Shown: piece by piece, positions 28,171-38,144 of the stretch
Layout of the letters: every line of letters starts with the position of its first letter
How positions within the stretch are numbered: position 1 is the stretch's first letter
Assembly (NCBI RefSeq): GCF_900240995.1
Contig: NZ_LT965954.1
Span: 124,001 to 188,000 of the forward strand
DNA length: 64,000 nucleotides
Direction: 5' to 3'
Source: Bacillus sp. Marseille-P3661
Lineage (GTDB): Bacteria > Bacillota > Bacilli > Bacillales > Bacillaceae_J
Program-made: the position numbers and the translations under genes
The notes under the pieces: generated by a model
What the model was told of the DNA's origin: nothing
What the model saw: only the letters and a program-made list of their open reading frames with translations
The model's database searches: none

Positions 28171-29754
28171 CTAATCTTCTGCTAACCACGAACGTAACAA
28201 TTTAGCAAACTCATCCGGTTTTTCTTTCGCCATTTTTTCTAATTGCTTTCTTCGTGCGACAGTTTCTGTTTCTAACTCTTGATTAACATCAGGAATATCA
28301 AATGATTTAGGCATAGTGTCTATAATATCTTCAGTTAATTCATCTTGCTTTCTATTACGTCTTCGAATAAACATTATGATCCCAATAACTATAGCTAAAA
28401 GCACTAGTAATCCTGTAATAATTAACGCAAGGTTATTTCGGAGCGTGTCCATCATTGTTAATTGTGGCGTCGTTGACGGCATACCAGCAAATTCCTGCCA
28501 AGTAACATTAATTCTCCCATTTAAATCAGCATTTTTATCTGAAATTGTAGTTCTAATGATCCCGTTTAACATATTTTCTATTTCAGGTGTTAATGATTGC
28601 ATTGTTTGTTCATCTAAATCGGTACTGTCGATCGCTACTTGTATACCAAGGTCTTCTACTTTATACGGCGATCCAACTACTGTCTCTTTTATCCTGCTGA
28701 CATCATAATTTATTCTTTCTTCGATGTTTTCATATTCTCCATTATTTCCATTTTGCTCAACATAACCGGGTGTATCTGTCTCACCAGTACCGACCGGTCC
28801 ACCAACGGTCTCACCATTACCAACAAATGATTCTGTGATTTTTTCGGCGCTGATTGCAATGCCCTTCATATTTTCTTCATCGACAGGTTCAATAATATCT
28901 CTCACACTATTGACCTTGGATGAATCAATACGAGCAGTAACAGTTGCTACTACCTTCTCTCTCCCCATCATCAAACCTAACATTTGCTGTACCTGACGTT
29001 GGATGTCTTGTTCTATTTTCTTTTGAATTTGATATTGATCAGAAAAATTAACGTCAGCGTTCTCCTGACTTGACGCAAATAAATTATTTTTATCTAGATG
29101 CTCAAAATATTGATTCGTAATGACGATATTCTCTATAGGTAAGTTTGCAACACTTTTGGAAACTAGATGATAAAGACCTTCTATCTGTTCGTCTTTAAAT
29201 TGGTACCCTGGTGTTTGATGGATTACAATTGATGCTGAAGCAGTGCCTTGTTCTTCTCCAATAAAAACACTTTGTTGAGGTAAAGATATCATTACCTCTG
29301 CATCATCTACTCCTTCAAATCTTTTAATTAGCCTTTTCAATTCACTTTGAACTGCAGCATTTTTTCTCATTTCAAACTCTTCTTGGGTAATACCGAAACC
29401 GCCTTCTCCGAAAGAGGAAAAATAAATTTCACCACTATTTGGAATTCCTTCTGCTGCTAAATCTACTTTTAAAGAATCGACTAGAGCTTCAGGAACTAAT
29501 ATCGAAGTCCCCCCACTTGTGATTTCAGATGTGATCCCTCTTGAATCTAGCGTCGCTTTTATTTGTCCTGTCTCTTGAGGGGATAGATTGCTGTATAGTG
29601 GAACGAGATTCGGTTTTGAAGCAAAAATTGAAACGAGAACAATTATAGCAATAATCGAAAGGGTTGATGCAATCATGATTGTTTTCTGCGTTTTCGTTCT
29701 TGCCTTCCAAAAATCTATTACTTTATTTTTATAATTATCTATCTTCTCGTTCAT
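28171..29754 (-). CDS. fliF: Flagellar MS-ring protein FliF
   Basis: FliF builds the membrane MS ring on which the C ring and export gate assemble. The 527 residues have an N-terminal membrane helix (about 25-45) and ring-building domains including LVPLYSNLSPQETGQIKATL and EFEMRKNAAVQSELKRLI. A second membrane helix lies at about 440-462, and the C-terminal FliG-binding tail ends EFAKLLRSWLAED. It is preceded by a 224-nt gap with a hairpin, unusual inside this otherwise compact operon. Confidence 0.97.
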   Translation of the reverse strand: MNEKIDNYKNKVIDFWKARTKTQKTIMIASTLSIIAIIVLVSIFASKPNLVPLYSNLSPQETGQIKATLDSRGITSEITSGGTSILVPEALVDSLKVDLAAEGIPNSGEIYFSSFGEGGFGITQEEFEMRKNAAVQSELKRLIKRFEGVDDAEVMISLPQQSVFIGEEQGTASASIVIHQTPGYQFKDEQIEGLYHLVSKSVANLPIENIVITNQYFEHLDKNNLFASSQENADVNFSDQYQIQKKIEQDIQRQVQQMLGLMMGREKVVATVTARIDSSKVNSVRDIIEPVDEENMKGIAISAEKITESFVGNGETVGGPVGTGETDTPGYVEQNGNNGEYENIEERINYDVSRIKETVVGSPYKVEDLGIQVAIDSTDLDEQTMQSLTPEIENMLNGIIRTTISDKNADLNGRINVTWQEFAGMPSTTPQLTMMDTLRNNLALIITGLLVLLAIVIGIIMFIRRRNRKQDELTEDIIDTMPKSFDIPDVNQELETETVARRKQLEKMAKEKPDEFAKLLRSWLAED

Positions 29755-29940
29755 ATTGTCCCCCAGCTTATCAATTCATGCATTTATCCTCTGTATTTAA
29801 ATTAATATTTATATATATTTAAGTTTTATCATCTGTTAAACCTACTGAAAAAGGGAATAGGATTTAGCCAACGCTAACCGAGCCGCTTTATTAAGAGCTT
29901 TTCCTATCAGATTTCGGTAAAGTAAACCTTTAATTAAATT

Positions 29941-29967
29941 ATCAGTAGGGTAAACCACCCTACTGAT
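29941..29967 (-). other. Inverted repeat in the fliE-fliF gap
   Basis: Arms 29941-29951 and 29957-29967 pair perfectly over 11 bp (ATCAGTAGGGT) around a 5-nt loop. On the minus-strand transcript it comes just after the fliE stop and is followed by an A/T-rich run without a clean poly-U. It may be a weak terminator, an RNA processing site or a 3'-end stabiliser. The remaining gap (29755-29940) holds no gene and no structure I recognise. Confidence 0.5.
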
Positions 29968-29978
29968 GTATAAGTACT

Positions 29979-30287
29979 CTAGATTTGCATTCTCATTATC
30001 TCTTTATATGCCTCTACGACCTTATTTCTAACTTCTATAGCCGCTGTACGTGTTACACTTGCTTTTTGTGCAGCAATCATTACTTGATGCATATCTGTAA
30101 TTTCACCTTTTATAAACTTTTCTGTCGTTTTATCTGATTCTATTTGTGTTTTATTCAGATCATTGATCGCATTATTTAAAGCGTGTGTAAATTTGTTGTG
30201 CGCTTCAGCAGGTGTTAATTTTTGATTAGCTCGTTTCGGTACTATATTAACGTTTTGAACGGGGTTAAACATCGATATACGATCCAT
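29979..30287 (-). CDS. fliE: Flagellar MS-ring/rod junction protein FliE
   Basis: FliE joins the MS ring to the rod and is the first type III substrate. The 102-residue protein has the FliE motif near the middle (ALNNAINDLNKTQIESDKTT) and ends VRNKVVEAYKEIMRMQI. The ATG at 30287 has GGAGG 9 nt upstream; a TTG at 30296 abuts that site. It follows flgC. Confidence 0.94.
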   Translation of the reverse strand: MDRISMFNPVQNVNIVPKRANQKLTPAEAHNKFTHALNNAINDLNKTQIESDKTTEKFIKGEITDMHQVMIAAQKASVTRTAAIEVRNKVVEAYKEIMRMQI

Positions 30288-30301
30288 ATCATCCAACCTC
30301 C

Positions 30302-30751
30302 TTATTTACCAATTTCCAATGCTTTCATTAACATTCCTTTTGTTGCATTGAAAGCCGTCACATTTGCTTCATAAGATCTGGTCGCGCTCATTAGGTCCAC
30401 CATCTCTTTTAAAGGATCAACGTTAGGCATTGCAACATAGCCTTCATTATTTGCGTCAGGATGTTCAGGATTGTACACCATCTTCAACGGTGTTTGGTCT
30501 TCAGTTACTTTTCTAACACGAACACCATGACCAGGTGATGATTCTCCTACTGCTTTGTTTAATAAAGTACGGAATGAATTTTCTGTCGGTTCAAATTCAA
30601 CAATTTTCCTTCGATATGGTTGCCATTCACCATTCACAAAAGTAGCTCTTGTTGTTTCTGCATTTGCCATGTTAGATGCGATTACATCCATTCGAAATCG
30701 TTGCGCTGTTAATGCAGAGGCAGAAATGTTCATACTATTAAATACACGCAT
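30302..30751 (-). CDS. flgC: Flagellar rod protein FlgC
   Basis: FlgC is a proximal rod subunit. The 149 residues have the N-terminal rod motif SMNISASALTAQRFRMDVIA with SNMANAETT and the C-terminal EMVDLMSATRSYEANVTAFN. The start shares one base with the flgB stop (TAATG), indicating coupled translation. Confidence 0.96.
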   Translation of the reverse strand: MRVFNSMNISASALTAQRFRMDVIASNMANAETTRATFVNGEWQPYRRKIVEFEPTENSFRTLLNKAVGESSPGHGVRVRKVTEDQTPLKMVYNPEHPDANNEGYVAMPNVDPLKEMVDLMSATRSYEANVTAFNATKGMLMKALEIGK

Positions 30752-31137
30752 TAGCCATTCGCCCCTTTCAACGCTTCTTTTAGGCCATTAAATTTACTAT
30801 TAAGTCGATCGGCAATTAAATTATAGTAAATTTGATTTTGGGCCATTTCCGCCATTTCTTTATCAATATCAACATTATTGCCATTATGATTATATGAAGT
30901 GTTAACTTGTGAACGGATTTGAAATGAAGAACTACTATGTGTAAAATCGATATGTTTTTCATTCAAACGGTGTGCTTTCAAAGTTGCATTTTCTAATTCT
31001 GTTTTAAAACTAACAGTTCTCGCTTTGTAATTTGGTGTATCTACATTCGCAATATTATTTGCAATGACTCTTTGCTTTGTTGCTGAATATGCTAAAGAAT
31101 TCTCTAATAAATTTATCGAATTAGAAAATAGTTTCAT
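30751..31137 (-). CDS. flgB: Flagellar rod protein FlgB
   Basis: FlgB is a proximal rod subunit and the first gene of the fla/che operon. The 128-residue protein shows LENSLAYSATKQRVIANNIA and NVDTPNYKARTVSF near the N-terminus, and ends with MAEMAQNQIYYNLIADRLN. It starts about 160 nt downstream of the best promoter candidate and after the codY terminator. Confidence 0.96.
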   Translation of the reverse strand: MKLFSNSINLLENSLAYSATKQRVIANNIANVDTPNYKARTVSFKTELENATLKAHRLNEKHIDFTHSSSSFQIRSQVNTSYNHNGNNVDIDKEMAEMAQNQIYYNLIADRLNSKFNGLKEALKGANG

Positions 31138-31297
31138 ATGATTTCCCCACCTTACGTCCTATTTTACTATGGGTTAATTACAATTGATAAAAGTAAATGT
31201 TTCCACGTTTCTATTAACATCAAATCAGAAAAAATAAATAGACTCTGTAAATACAATCATGTTTATTATAAATGATTTACTGATAAAAAATAACATA

Positions 31298-31326
31298 ATT
31301 TTATAAATATCGACAAACTGTAACAA
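31298..31326 (-). promoter_or_regulatory. Candidate fla/che operon promoter
   Basis: On the minus strand TTGTTA (31321-31326), a 17-nt spacer and TAAAAT (31298-31303) make a fair sigma-A promoter, giving a leader of about 150 nt before flgB. The spacer contains GTCGATAT, close to the sigma-D -10 element GCCGATAT, but no TAAA is found 15 nt upstream. Joint sigma-A and sigma-D control is known for this operon in B. subtilis; here the second is only suggested. Confidence 0.45.
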
Positions 31327-31361
31327 AAAACACTAATAAAGACCTATAAAAGTGCGACAAA

Positions 31362-31401
31362 AAAACGAGCACTTCATCGAATGCGACAAAGTGCTCGTTT
31401 T
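31362..31401 (-). terminator. Terminator after codY
   Basis: Arms 31362-31374 and 31389-31401 pair over 13 bp (AAAACGAGCACTT). A run of T's continues on the minus-strand side, a classic intrinsic terminator. It separates codY from the flagellar operon. Confidence 0.88.
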
Positions 31402-31407
31402 CTTATT

Positions 31408-32187
31408 TTAGCTAGTTTTTAACTTTGAAAGTTCAACTAGGAATTTATCGTTAAGTACTTTAATATATGTACCCTTCATACCTAATGAACGAGATTCAAT
31501 TACACCAGCGCTTTCTAATTTACGTAATGCGTTAACTATTACAGAGCGGGTAATTCCTACACGGTCCGCGATCTTACTCGCAACAAGTAATCCTTCATTT
31601 CCATCTAATTCTTCAAAAATATGCTCTATCGCTTCAAGCTCACTGTAAGATAAAGAACTAATAGCCATTTGTACTACGGCTTTACTTCTTGCCTCATCCT
31701 CTATTTCTTCAGCTTTTTCACGAAGTATTTCCATACCTACAACTGTAGCACCATATTCAGCTAAGATTAAATCATCATCAGAGAACGTTTCTTGGACTCT
31801 TGCTAGTATCAATGTACCAAGGCGCTCCCCACCACCATTGATAGGGACTATTGTTGTTAAGCCAGATTGAAATAATTCCTTATTCTCAACAGGGAAAGCA
31901 GTATACTCACTTTCAATATCTAAATTAGGTGAAGTTTCCGTTACATTAAAAAGATTATTAGTGTATTCTAATGGAAATTGTCGTTCACCTAACATTTTTT
32001 TCATTCGCTCATTTTCTATTTCCTGTTTGATAGCAAAACCTAATAATTTACCACGACGGCTAACTACATATATATTAGCCGAAATAACATCACGTAACGT
32101 TTCTGCCATTTCTTTAAAATTTACAGGCTTACCACCTACTCGTTGAAGCATTGCATTAATTTTTCTTGTTCTATCTAGTAATTTCAT
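31408..32187 (-). CDS. codY: GTP- and branched-chain amino acid-responsive regulator CodY
   Basis: CodY represses stationary-phase and nutrient-scavenging genes when GTP and Ile/Leu/Val are plentiful. The 259-residue protein begins [20 protein letters not shown] and has an N-terminal GAF ligand domain (about 1-155). The C-terminal winged helix-turn-helix contains [20 protein letters not shown]. It has normal length and the classical place between hslU and flgB. AGGAGG precedes the ATG. Confidence 0.98.
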   Translation of the reverse strand: MKLLDRTRKINAMLQRVGGKPVNFKEMAETLRDVISANIYVVSRRGKLLGFAIKQEIENERMKKMLGERQFPLEYTNNLFNVTETSPNLDIESEYTAFPVENKELFQSGLTTIVPINGGGERLGTLILARVQETFSDDDLILAEYGATVVGMEILREKAEEIEDEARSKAVVQMAISSLSYSELEAIEHIFEELDGNEGLLVASKIADRVGITRSVIVNALRKLESAGVIESRSLGMKGTYIKVLNDKFLVELSKLKTS

Positions 32188-32414
32188 TTTTCATCCTCCT
32201 AAAATTGGTTCCTGTTTTTTCTCGACGGAAGTCTTTTTTTATATCTGTATAGTCAAGCACCTAGCCGCCCATTTTACATGTACTCTTCTTAATAGGGTCG
32301 CGACTACCTATTGTAAGAATGCATCCTCCAAAGAAAATTGGTTGGCCTATCCAACACTCAAGAAAATCGTACTAGAAAGGACCTTCCCAGATTTCCGACC
32401 GGGTACTATCATTT
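32188..32414 (-). other. Structured intergenic leader between hslU and codY
   Basis: This 227-nt stretch has no ORF and no clear promoter. The minus-strand RNA can form an 11-bp stem with a 2-nt bulge (arms 32286-32296 and 32307-32319) whose loop contains the self-complementary GTCGCGAC. It can also form a smaller GTTGG/CCAAC hairpin near 32341-32355. The segment around 32245-32275 vaguely resembles the end of Bacillus intergenic repeats. It is not a T-box (no GGTGGTACC-type sequence) and matches no riboswitch I know. Confidence 0.4.
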
Positions 32415-33806
32415 TTATAAAATATATTGACTTAAATCTTTATTTCTTGCAATTGTACTTAATTTTTCTTCTACATATTCTGGAGTAATCGTTACTTTTT
32501 CTAGTGTTATATCTGCCGCTTCAAATGAGAGGTCTTCTAATAAACGTTCAAGAATTGTGTGTAATCTTCTAGCTCCAATATTATCGGTATCTTGGTTAAC
32601 TTCAAATGCAATTTTCGCAATCTTATGAATAGCATCGTCAGAAAATTCAACTTTTATACCTTCAGTTTCAAGTAATGCTTTATATTGTTTTAATAAAGCG
32701 TTGCTCGGCTCAACTAGAATACGAACAAAGTCGTCTACAGACAAACTAGTAAGTTCTACTCTAATCGGGAATCTACCTTGTAGTTCTGGTATTAAATCAG
32801 AAGGCTTTGCCATGTGGAACGCTCCTGCAGCAATGAATAAAATATGATCAGTTTTAACCGAACCATATTTCGTTACCACAGTTGAACCTTCAACAATAGG
32901 CAGAATATCACGCTGTACGCCTTCTCTTGAGACGTCCGCTGAATTTTGATTTTTCGCAGCTATTTTGTCTATTTCGTCTAAAAAGATAATACCCATTTGT
33001 TCAGCTTTTAAAACCGCCTCTGCAGTAACCTCGTCCATATCTATTAACTTATTTGCTTCATCCTGCGTCAGCACTTTTCTCGCTTCTCGTACTGTCAATT
33101 TTCTTTTCTTTTTCTTTTTAGGCATGAAGGAACCGAAAACATCTTGCATATTCATCCCCATCTGCTCCATACCAGAGCCTTGCAGCAAGTCAAACATTGA
33201 TTGCTGTTGTTCCTCAACCTCGACTGTTACTAGATGATCTTCCAACTCACCAAGAGCTAGCTGATGTCCAACTTGTTTTCTTCTTTGAGCTATGTCATGA
33301 TCATCACTTTGATAATCGTTTTCTGGTTGTTGATTTTGTCCACCAAATAACATCTCTAATGGGTTTTTATATTGTGTCTGTTTCTGTTTTGAAGGAACAA
33401 GCAAATCTACCAGGCGCTTATTTGCATTTTCCTCCGCTTTATAACGAACACTTTGCATTTTCTCTTCTTTAACAAGTCGTACTGAAGTTTCAACTAAATC
33501 CCTAACCATTGATTCAACATCACGACCAACATAGCCAACTTCTGTAAACTTTGTAGCTTCAATCTTTATGAAAGGAGCCCCAACTAATTTCGCTAGACGT
33601 CTAGCTATTTCTGTCTTACCTACACCTGTTGGTCCGATCATAAGTATATTCTTAGGCGTGATTTCTTCTCGGAGTTTCTCATCTAACTGGCTACGTCGAT
33701 ACCTGTTTCTTAATGCAACAGCAACAGCCTTTTTGGCCTTATTTTGACCTACAATATACTGATCTAACTTTTCAACTATTTGTCGTGGAGTTAACTCTTT
33801 ACTCAT
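32415..33806 (-). CDS. hslU: HslU/ClpY ATPase subunit of HslVU protease
   Basis: HslU unfolds substrates and feeds them to HslV. The 463 residues contain Walker [18 protein letters not shown] (about 57-73), the inserted I-domain (about 110-240), Walker [12 protein letters not shown], and the sensor segment [15 protein letters not shown]. The C-terminus ends DLSQYIL; the family inserts this tail between HslV subunits. It follows hslV by 15 nt. Confidence 0.97.
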   Translation of the reverse strand: MSKELTPRQIVEKLDQYIVGQNKAKKAVAVALRNRYRRSQLDEKLREEITPKNILMIGPTGVGKTEIARRLAKLVGAPFIKIEATKFTEVGYVGRDVESMVRDLVETSVRLVKEEKMQSVRYKAEENANKRLVDLLVPSKQKQTQYKNPLEMLFGGQNQQPENDYQSDDHDIAQRRKQVGHQLALGELEDHLVTVEVEEQQQSMFDLLQGSGMEQMGMNMQDVFGSFMPKKKKKRKLTVREARKVLTQDEANKLIDMDEVTAEAVLKAEQMGIIFLDEIDKIAAKNQNSADVSREGVQRDILPIVEGSTVVTKYGSVKTDHILFIAAGAFHMAKPSDLIPELQGRFPIRVELTSLSVDDFVRILVEPSNALLKQYKALLETEGIKVEFSDDAIHKIAKIAFEVNQDTDNIGARRLHTILERLLEDLSFEAADITLEKVTITPEYVEEKLSTIARNKDLSQYIL

Positions 33807-33821
33807 TATTGTCCCTCCCCA

Positions 33822-34367
33822 TCAAAGTTCTTCAACGATGATATTGTTATTTGTAAAAACACAAACCTCTCCGGCAATTTCCAATGCGGACCTTGCGATA
33901 TCCTTCGCTGACATAGCATCACCAGCATAGCGTTTTAAAGCTCTTCCAGCAGAAAGCGCATAATTACCACCTGAGCCGATTGCTAAAATACCATCATCTG
34001 GTTCAATAACCTCACCCGTACCAGAAACTAATAATAAATGTTCTTCATTCATAATAATAAGCATAGCTTCTAATCTTCTAAGTACTTTATCGCTGCGCCA
34101 TTCTTTTGCCAATTCCACAGCCGCTCGCTGGAGATTCCCATTATATTCGTCTAATCGACCTTCAAATTTCTCGAATAAAGTAAATGCATCCGCAACAGAT
34201 CCTGCAAATCCAGCAATTACTTTGCCGTTATATAATTTACGAACTTTACGGGCTGAATGTTTCATTATTACTGAATTTCCTAAAGTTACCTGCCCATCAC
34301 CTGCCATTGCACAATTACCCTTGTGATGGATTGCAAAAATCGTGGTGGCATGAAACGACATATCCAT
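33822..34367 (-). CDS. hslV: HslV/ClpQ protease subunit
   Basis: HslV is the proteolytic ring of the HslVU complex. The 181-residue protein has the core [13 protein letters not shown] and [12 protein letters not shown], and the [14 protein letters not shown] segment of the proteasome-like fold. As in other Bacillus ClpQ, residues precede the usual N-terminal TT. Two starts compete: ATG 34367 has the better spacing to GGGGG (9 nt). ATG 34361 would give MSFHATT and, after Met removal, the N-terminal Ser reported as nucleophile in B. subtilis. xerC is absent upstream. Confidence 0.95.
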   Translation of the reverse strand: MDMSFHATTIFAIHHKGNCAMAGDGQVTLGNSVIMKHSARKVRKLYNGKVIAGFAGSVADAFTLFEKFEGRLDEYNGNLQRAAVELAKEWRSDKVLRRLEAMLIIMNEEHLLLVSGTGEVIEPDDGILAIGSGGNYALSAGRALKRYAGDAMSAKDIARSALEIAGEVCVFTNNNIIVEEL

Positions 34368-34695
34368 TAAAAAAAGCCCCCTAATCCAATATTTATTTTT
34401 TCCATATTATAAACTTATGCAATATTTTCATAATTCATTTTATGTTTTTAGTAGACAATTCTTTATATGTATTAAATTCGATTCATAAACCGTTTTAGTT
34501 TCACATAGGAAACAGCAGCAATTTATATGTTCCCTTGCTGCTGAGTTTCTAAACATATTATAACGTTTTAACATAATACAGTAAAAAAATCGAATTGCTT
34601 CATTAAATGAAGACTATTCAAACTGTTTTATTCTCGCAGGGCTACTAAATAGTATCATAAAAAAGTTGTTTTATGCAATCTCTTTAATAAGTTAT
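34368..34695 (-). promoter_or_regulatory. hslV upstream region with promoter and 5' hairpin; no xerC
   Basis: These 328 nt hold no gene on either strand. On the minus strand TTTACT (34580-34585), 17 nt and TATAAT (34557-34562) form a strong sigma-A promoter. A 9-bp hairpin, CAGCAGCAA (34513-34521) with TTGCTGCTG (34535-34543), starts about 7 nt after the predicted transcription start. A second weaker promoter (TTATGA, 16 nt, TATAAT) lies close to the gene. Most other bases are A/T. Confidence 0.65.
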
Positions 34696-36003
34696 TCACA
34701 AATTATTCACAAAATTCTGAATCGAGGTTAAAGCGCGTTCAGCATGTTTTTCATTTCGTTCTTGCTTATTTTTAATTTTTACAGGTAATTCTGGGAAAAG
34801 ACCAAAGTTTGCATTCATAGGCTGAAAGTTTTTTGAATTAGTTGTAGTTATATAGTGTGCCATACTACCCATTGCTGTATCTATTGGGAAAACTACTGTT
34901 TCTTGATTATGAATAACCTTAACAGCATTTATTCCTGCGATCAAACCTGATGCAGCAGATTCAACATACCCTTCAACACCAGTCATTTGTCCAGCGAAAA
35001 ACAGTTGCTCACGATTTTTCAATTGATATGTGGGCCTTAGAAGGCTAGGAGAATTTATAAACGTATTTCGATGCATAACACCATAGCGGACGATTTCGGC
35101 ATTCTCTAACCCAGGAATTAATCGAATTACTTCTTTTTGAGCGCCCCATTTTAAATGCGTTTGAAAGCCAACTATATTATACAATGTTCCTGCTGCATCA
35201 TCCTGACGTAGTTGTACAACAGCAAAAGGTCTTTTACCTGTACGAGGATCCTCTAAGCCCACCGGCTTTAACGGTCCAAAAAGCATCGTCTTTTTCCCAC
35301 GATTAGCCATTACTTCGATTGGCATACACCCTTCAAAAAAGATCTCTTTTTCAAACTCTTTTAACGGAACCGTTTCACCGCTCGTTAAAGCTTCGTAGAA
35401 AACATTAAATTCTTCCTCAGTCATCGGACAATTTATATAAGCTGCCTCACCTTTATCGTAACGTGATTTCAGATAAGCCTTGTCCATATTGATGCTATCT
35501 TTCTCGATAATTGGTGCAGCGGCATCATAAAAATAGAAATAATCCTCACCTGTTAATTCTTTAATTTGTCCTGAAAGGGCAGGTGATGTTAATGGGCCTG
35601 AAGAAATGATGGTTGTCCCAGTTGGTATTTCCTTCATTTCTTCAGTTATTACTTCGATATTAGGATGATTCTTGATTTTATCTGTAACCTTTTCAGCAAA
35701 TTCATGACGATCTACAGCTAATGCACCACCTGCTGGAACAGCGCATTCATCTGCACACTGAATAATAATCGAATTTAGTTTTCTCATTTCTTCCTTTAAA
35801 ACACCAACAGCATTTGTTAATGTATTAGCTCTTAAAGAATTACTACAAACTAACTCTGCAAATTTATCTGTGTGATGTGCTGGAGTTTGTTTTACAGGTC
35901 GCATTTCATATAGGTGAACCTTTGCTCCACGGTTGGCGGCTTGCCAAGCCGCCTCACTTCCCGCTAATCCCGCACCGATAATTGTAATATGCTCTTGATT
36001 CAT
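34696..36003 (-). CDS. trmFO: Folate-dependent tRNA U54 methyltransferase TrmFO
   Basis: TrmFO makes ribothymidine at position 54 of tRNA using methylene-tetrahydrofolate and FADH2. The 435 residues start with the FAD-binding motif [19 protein letters not shown], followed by [15 protein letters not shown] and [10 protein letters not shown]. The catalytic/C-terminal part has [19 protein letters not shown]. It is 62 nt from topA, as in B. subtilis. Confidence 0.97.
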   Translation of the reverse strand: MNQEHITIIGAGLAGSEAAWQAANRGAKVHLYEMRPVKQTPAHHTDKFAELVCSNSLRANTLTNAVGVLKEEMRKLNSIIIQCADECAVPAGGALAVDRHEFAEKVTDKIKNHPNIEVITEEMKEIPTGTTIISSGPLTSPALSGQIKELTGEDYFYFYDAAAPIIEKDSINMDKAYLKSRYDKGEAAYINCPMTEEEFNVFYEALTSGETVPLKEFEKEIFFEGCMPIEVMANRGKKTMLFGPLKPVGLEDPRTGKRPFAVVQLRQDDAAGTLYNIVGFQTHLKWGAQKEVIRLIPGLENAEIVRYGVMHRNTFINSPSLLRPTYQLKNREQLFFAGQMTGVEGYVESAASGLIAGINAVKVIHNQETVVFPIDTAMGSMAHYITTTNSKNFQPMNANFGLFPELPVKIKNKQERNEKHAERALTSIQNFVNNL

Positions 36004-36065
36004 TGGAACCCCTCTTTCTGAAATTTGATTTTTATTAAGGAGTTCAGCATTCCAAGTATTAACAT

Positions 36066-38144
36066 CTATTCCTGTGCCTGTTCCTTATAATCACAACTTG
36101 TGCATTGTACTTGAACACCTTTTTTTGACTTTTTCTCTACTAACAAGCTATCGCATTTAGGACATTTACGTGCTATAGGCTTATCCCATGAAAGAAATTC
36201 ACACTGTGGATATTGGTCACATCCAAAAAATATTCGTTTCTTCTTGCTTTTTCTTTCAATAATATTACCTTCCTCACAGGTTGGACACTTAACCCCAATT
36301 TCCTTTACAATAGCTTTCGTATTTCTACATTCCGGAAAATTAGAACAGGCCATAAATTTACCGAATCTACCCATTTTGTAAACCATACCATGACCGCAAT
36401 TCTCACAATCCTCGCCTGCAGGTTCATCTTTGATTTCAACCTCTTGCATTTCTTTTTCAGCTACACTTAGCCGCTTTTCAAAGTCTCTATAAAATCCATC
36501 GATAATTTGAACCCAATCTGCTTGCCCATCCTCAATTTGGTCTAAGCTAGATTCCATCTTCGCTGTAAATTCTAGGTCTAATATTTCGGGGAAAAACTCC
36601 ATTATTAATTCCAAAACAATCGTACCTAGCTCCGTTGGTATAAAACGCTTATTTTCAAGTGCAACATACCCGCGTTTTTGAATCGTATCTAGTGTTGGTG
36701 CAAAAGTTGATGGACGACCAATTCCAAGTTCCTCTAAAGTTTTTACCAGCCTTGCTTCAGTATATCTTGGTGGCGGTTGTGTAAAATGTTGTTTCGGGTC
36801 AATGTCGGTTGATTGAACATTCATACCTTCTTCAATATCAGGGAGCAATCGATCTTCATCATTTATATTATCATCATTTCCCTCGATATATACTTTCATA
36901 AACCCCGGAAACTTTACCTTAGAACCATTTGCTCGAAATATAACACCTTCATTGAGTAAATCAACTGTCATGGTATCCATAATAGCAGAAGCCATTTGAC
37001 TAGCAACAAAACGCTCCCATATTAATCGATATAATCGCAACTGGTCTCTACTCAACACATTTTTAAGACTATTTGGTGTCCTTAATGTTGAGGTTGGACG
37101 AATTGCTTCATGCGCATCTTGTGTGTTCGCTTTTTTTTCGTCTTTACGTGCTGAGACAGCCGTATATTCTTTCCCATATTCTGATTCAATAAAACTTTGT
37201 GCTTCAGTTTGAGCTGTTTCAGATATCCTTGTTGAATCAGTTCTCATATAAGTGATAAGACCGACCGTTCCTTCTGTACCAAGATCGATACCTTCATATA
37301 ATTGTTGAGCAATCATCATTGTCTTTTTAGCACGAAAGTTTAATTTCCTCGCTGCTTCTTGTTGTAATGATGATGTTGTAAAAGGTGCAGCTGGATTTCT
37401 TTTTCTTTCCTTTTTCTTTACTGATTCGACTTTAAAACTTTTATCTTTAAGCTTGCTAATAATCTCGTTTACTTCTGATTCATTTTTTAAATCTTTTTTA
37501 CTGCCATCGACACCGTAGAAATACGCCTCAAATGGCTCTCCATTCACTTCGAAGTTTCCATTAATTGTCCAATATTCTTCAGGCTCAAATTGTTCTATTT
37601 CTTTTTCACGGTCAATTATTAATCGAACTGCTACGGATTGAACTCTTCCTGCACTAAGTCCTTTCTTCACTTTCTTCCATAATATAGGACTTATATTGTA
37701 GCCTACTAATCGGTCTAATATCCTTCTCGCTTGTTGAGAGTTAACTAGATCCATATTTATTGATCGTGGATGTTTAAAAGCCTCTTTAATTGCATCTTTT
37801 GTTATTTCATTAAAAACCACACGACAGTCAGAATGCTCGTCAATGTTAAGACTATGAGCGAGATGCCAAGCAATAGCTTCTCCTTCTCTATCGGGGTCAG
37901 CCGCAAGATAAATTTTCTTTGCTTTTTTTGCAGCTGTCTTTAATTCCTTCAAAACTGGACCTTTACCACGAATCGTAATATACTTTGGCTCGTATTGGTA
38001 TTCACTTGTGTCAACACCCATTTGACTTTTCGGTAAATCCCGAACGTGCCCCATAGAAGCCTTTACTTTATATTTTCGACCAAGATATTTTTCAATTGTT
38101 TTGGCTTTAGCCGGTGATTCTACAATTACTAAATAATCTGCCAT
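36066..38144 (-). CDS. topA: DNA topoisomerase I
   Basis: TopA relaxes negatively supercoiled DNA by single-strand passage. The 692 residues contain the Toprim domain ([34 protein letters not shown]), the active-site Tyr in [13 protein letters not shown] (about residue 300) and three C-terminal zinc modules. The zinc modules begin CENCGHG, CPTCEEG and CPKCDSL and have paired cysteines. It is read from a strong promoter about 220 nt upstream. Confidence 0.98.
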   Translation of the reverse strand: MADYLVIVESPAKAKTIEKYLGRKYKVKASMGHVRDLPKSQMGVDTSEYQYEPKYITIRGKGPVLKELKTAAKKAKKIYLAADPDREGEAIAWHLAHSLNIDEHSDCRVVFNEITKDAIKEAFKHPRSINMDLVNSQQARRILDRLVGYNISPILWKKVKKGLSAGRVQSVAVRLIIDREKEIEQFEPEEYWTINGNFEVNGEPFEAYFYGVDGSKKDLKNESEVNEIISKLKDKSFKVESVKKKERKRNPAAPFTTSSLQQEAARKLNFRAKKTMMIAQQLYEGIDLGTEGTVGLITYMRTDSTRISETAQTEAQSFIESEYGKEYTAVSARKDEKKANTQDAHEAIRPTSTLRTPNSLKNVLSRDQLRLYRLIWERFVASQMASAIMDTMTVDLLNEGVIFRANGSKVKFPGFMKVYIEGNDDNINDEDRLLPDIEEGMNVQSTDIDPKQHFTQPPPRYTEARLVKTLEELGIGRPSTFAPTLDTIQKRGYVALENKRFIPTELGTIVLELIMEFFPEILDLEFTAKMESSLDQIEDGQADWVQIIDGFYRDFEKRLSVAEKEMQEVEIKDEPAGEDCENCGHGMVYKMGRFGKFMACSNFPECRNTKAIVKEIGVKCPTCEEGNIIERKSKKKRIFFGCDQYPQCEFLSWDKPIARKCPKCDSLLVEKKSKKGVQVQCTSCDYKEQAQE

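Noticed and set aside
29755-29978. Cyclic di-GMP riboswitch before fliF
   Set aside because: None of the conserved GEMM sequence blocks can be seen; only an inverted repeat and small pairings are present.
31298-31326. A definite sigma-D promoter for the fla/che operon
   Set aside because: GTCGATAT resembles the -10 element, but no TAAA lies 15 nt upstream, so only a sigma-A candidate is listed.
32188-32414. T-box or other amino-acid riboswitch before codY
   Set aside because: The T-box antiterminator sequence (GGTGGTACC-type) is absent and no terminator follows in the leader.
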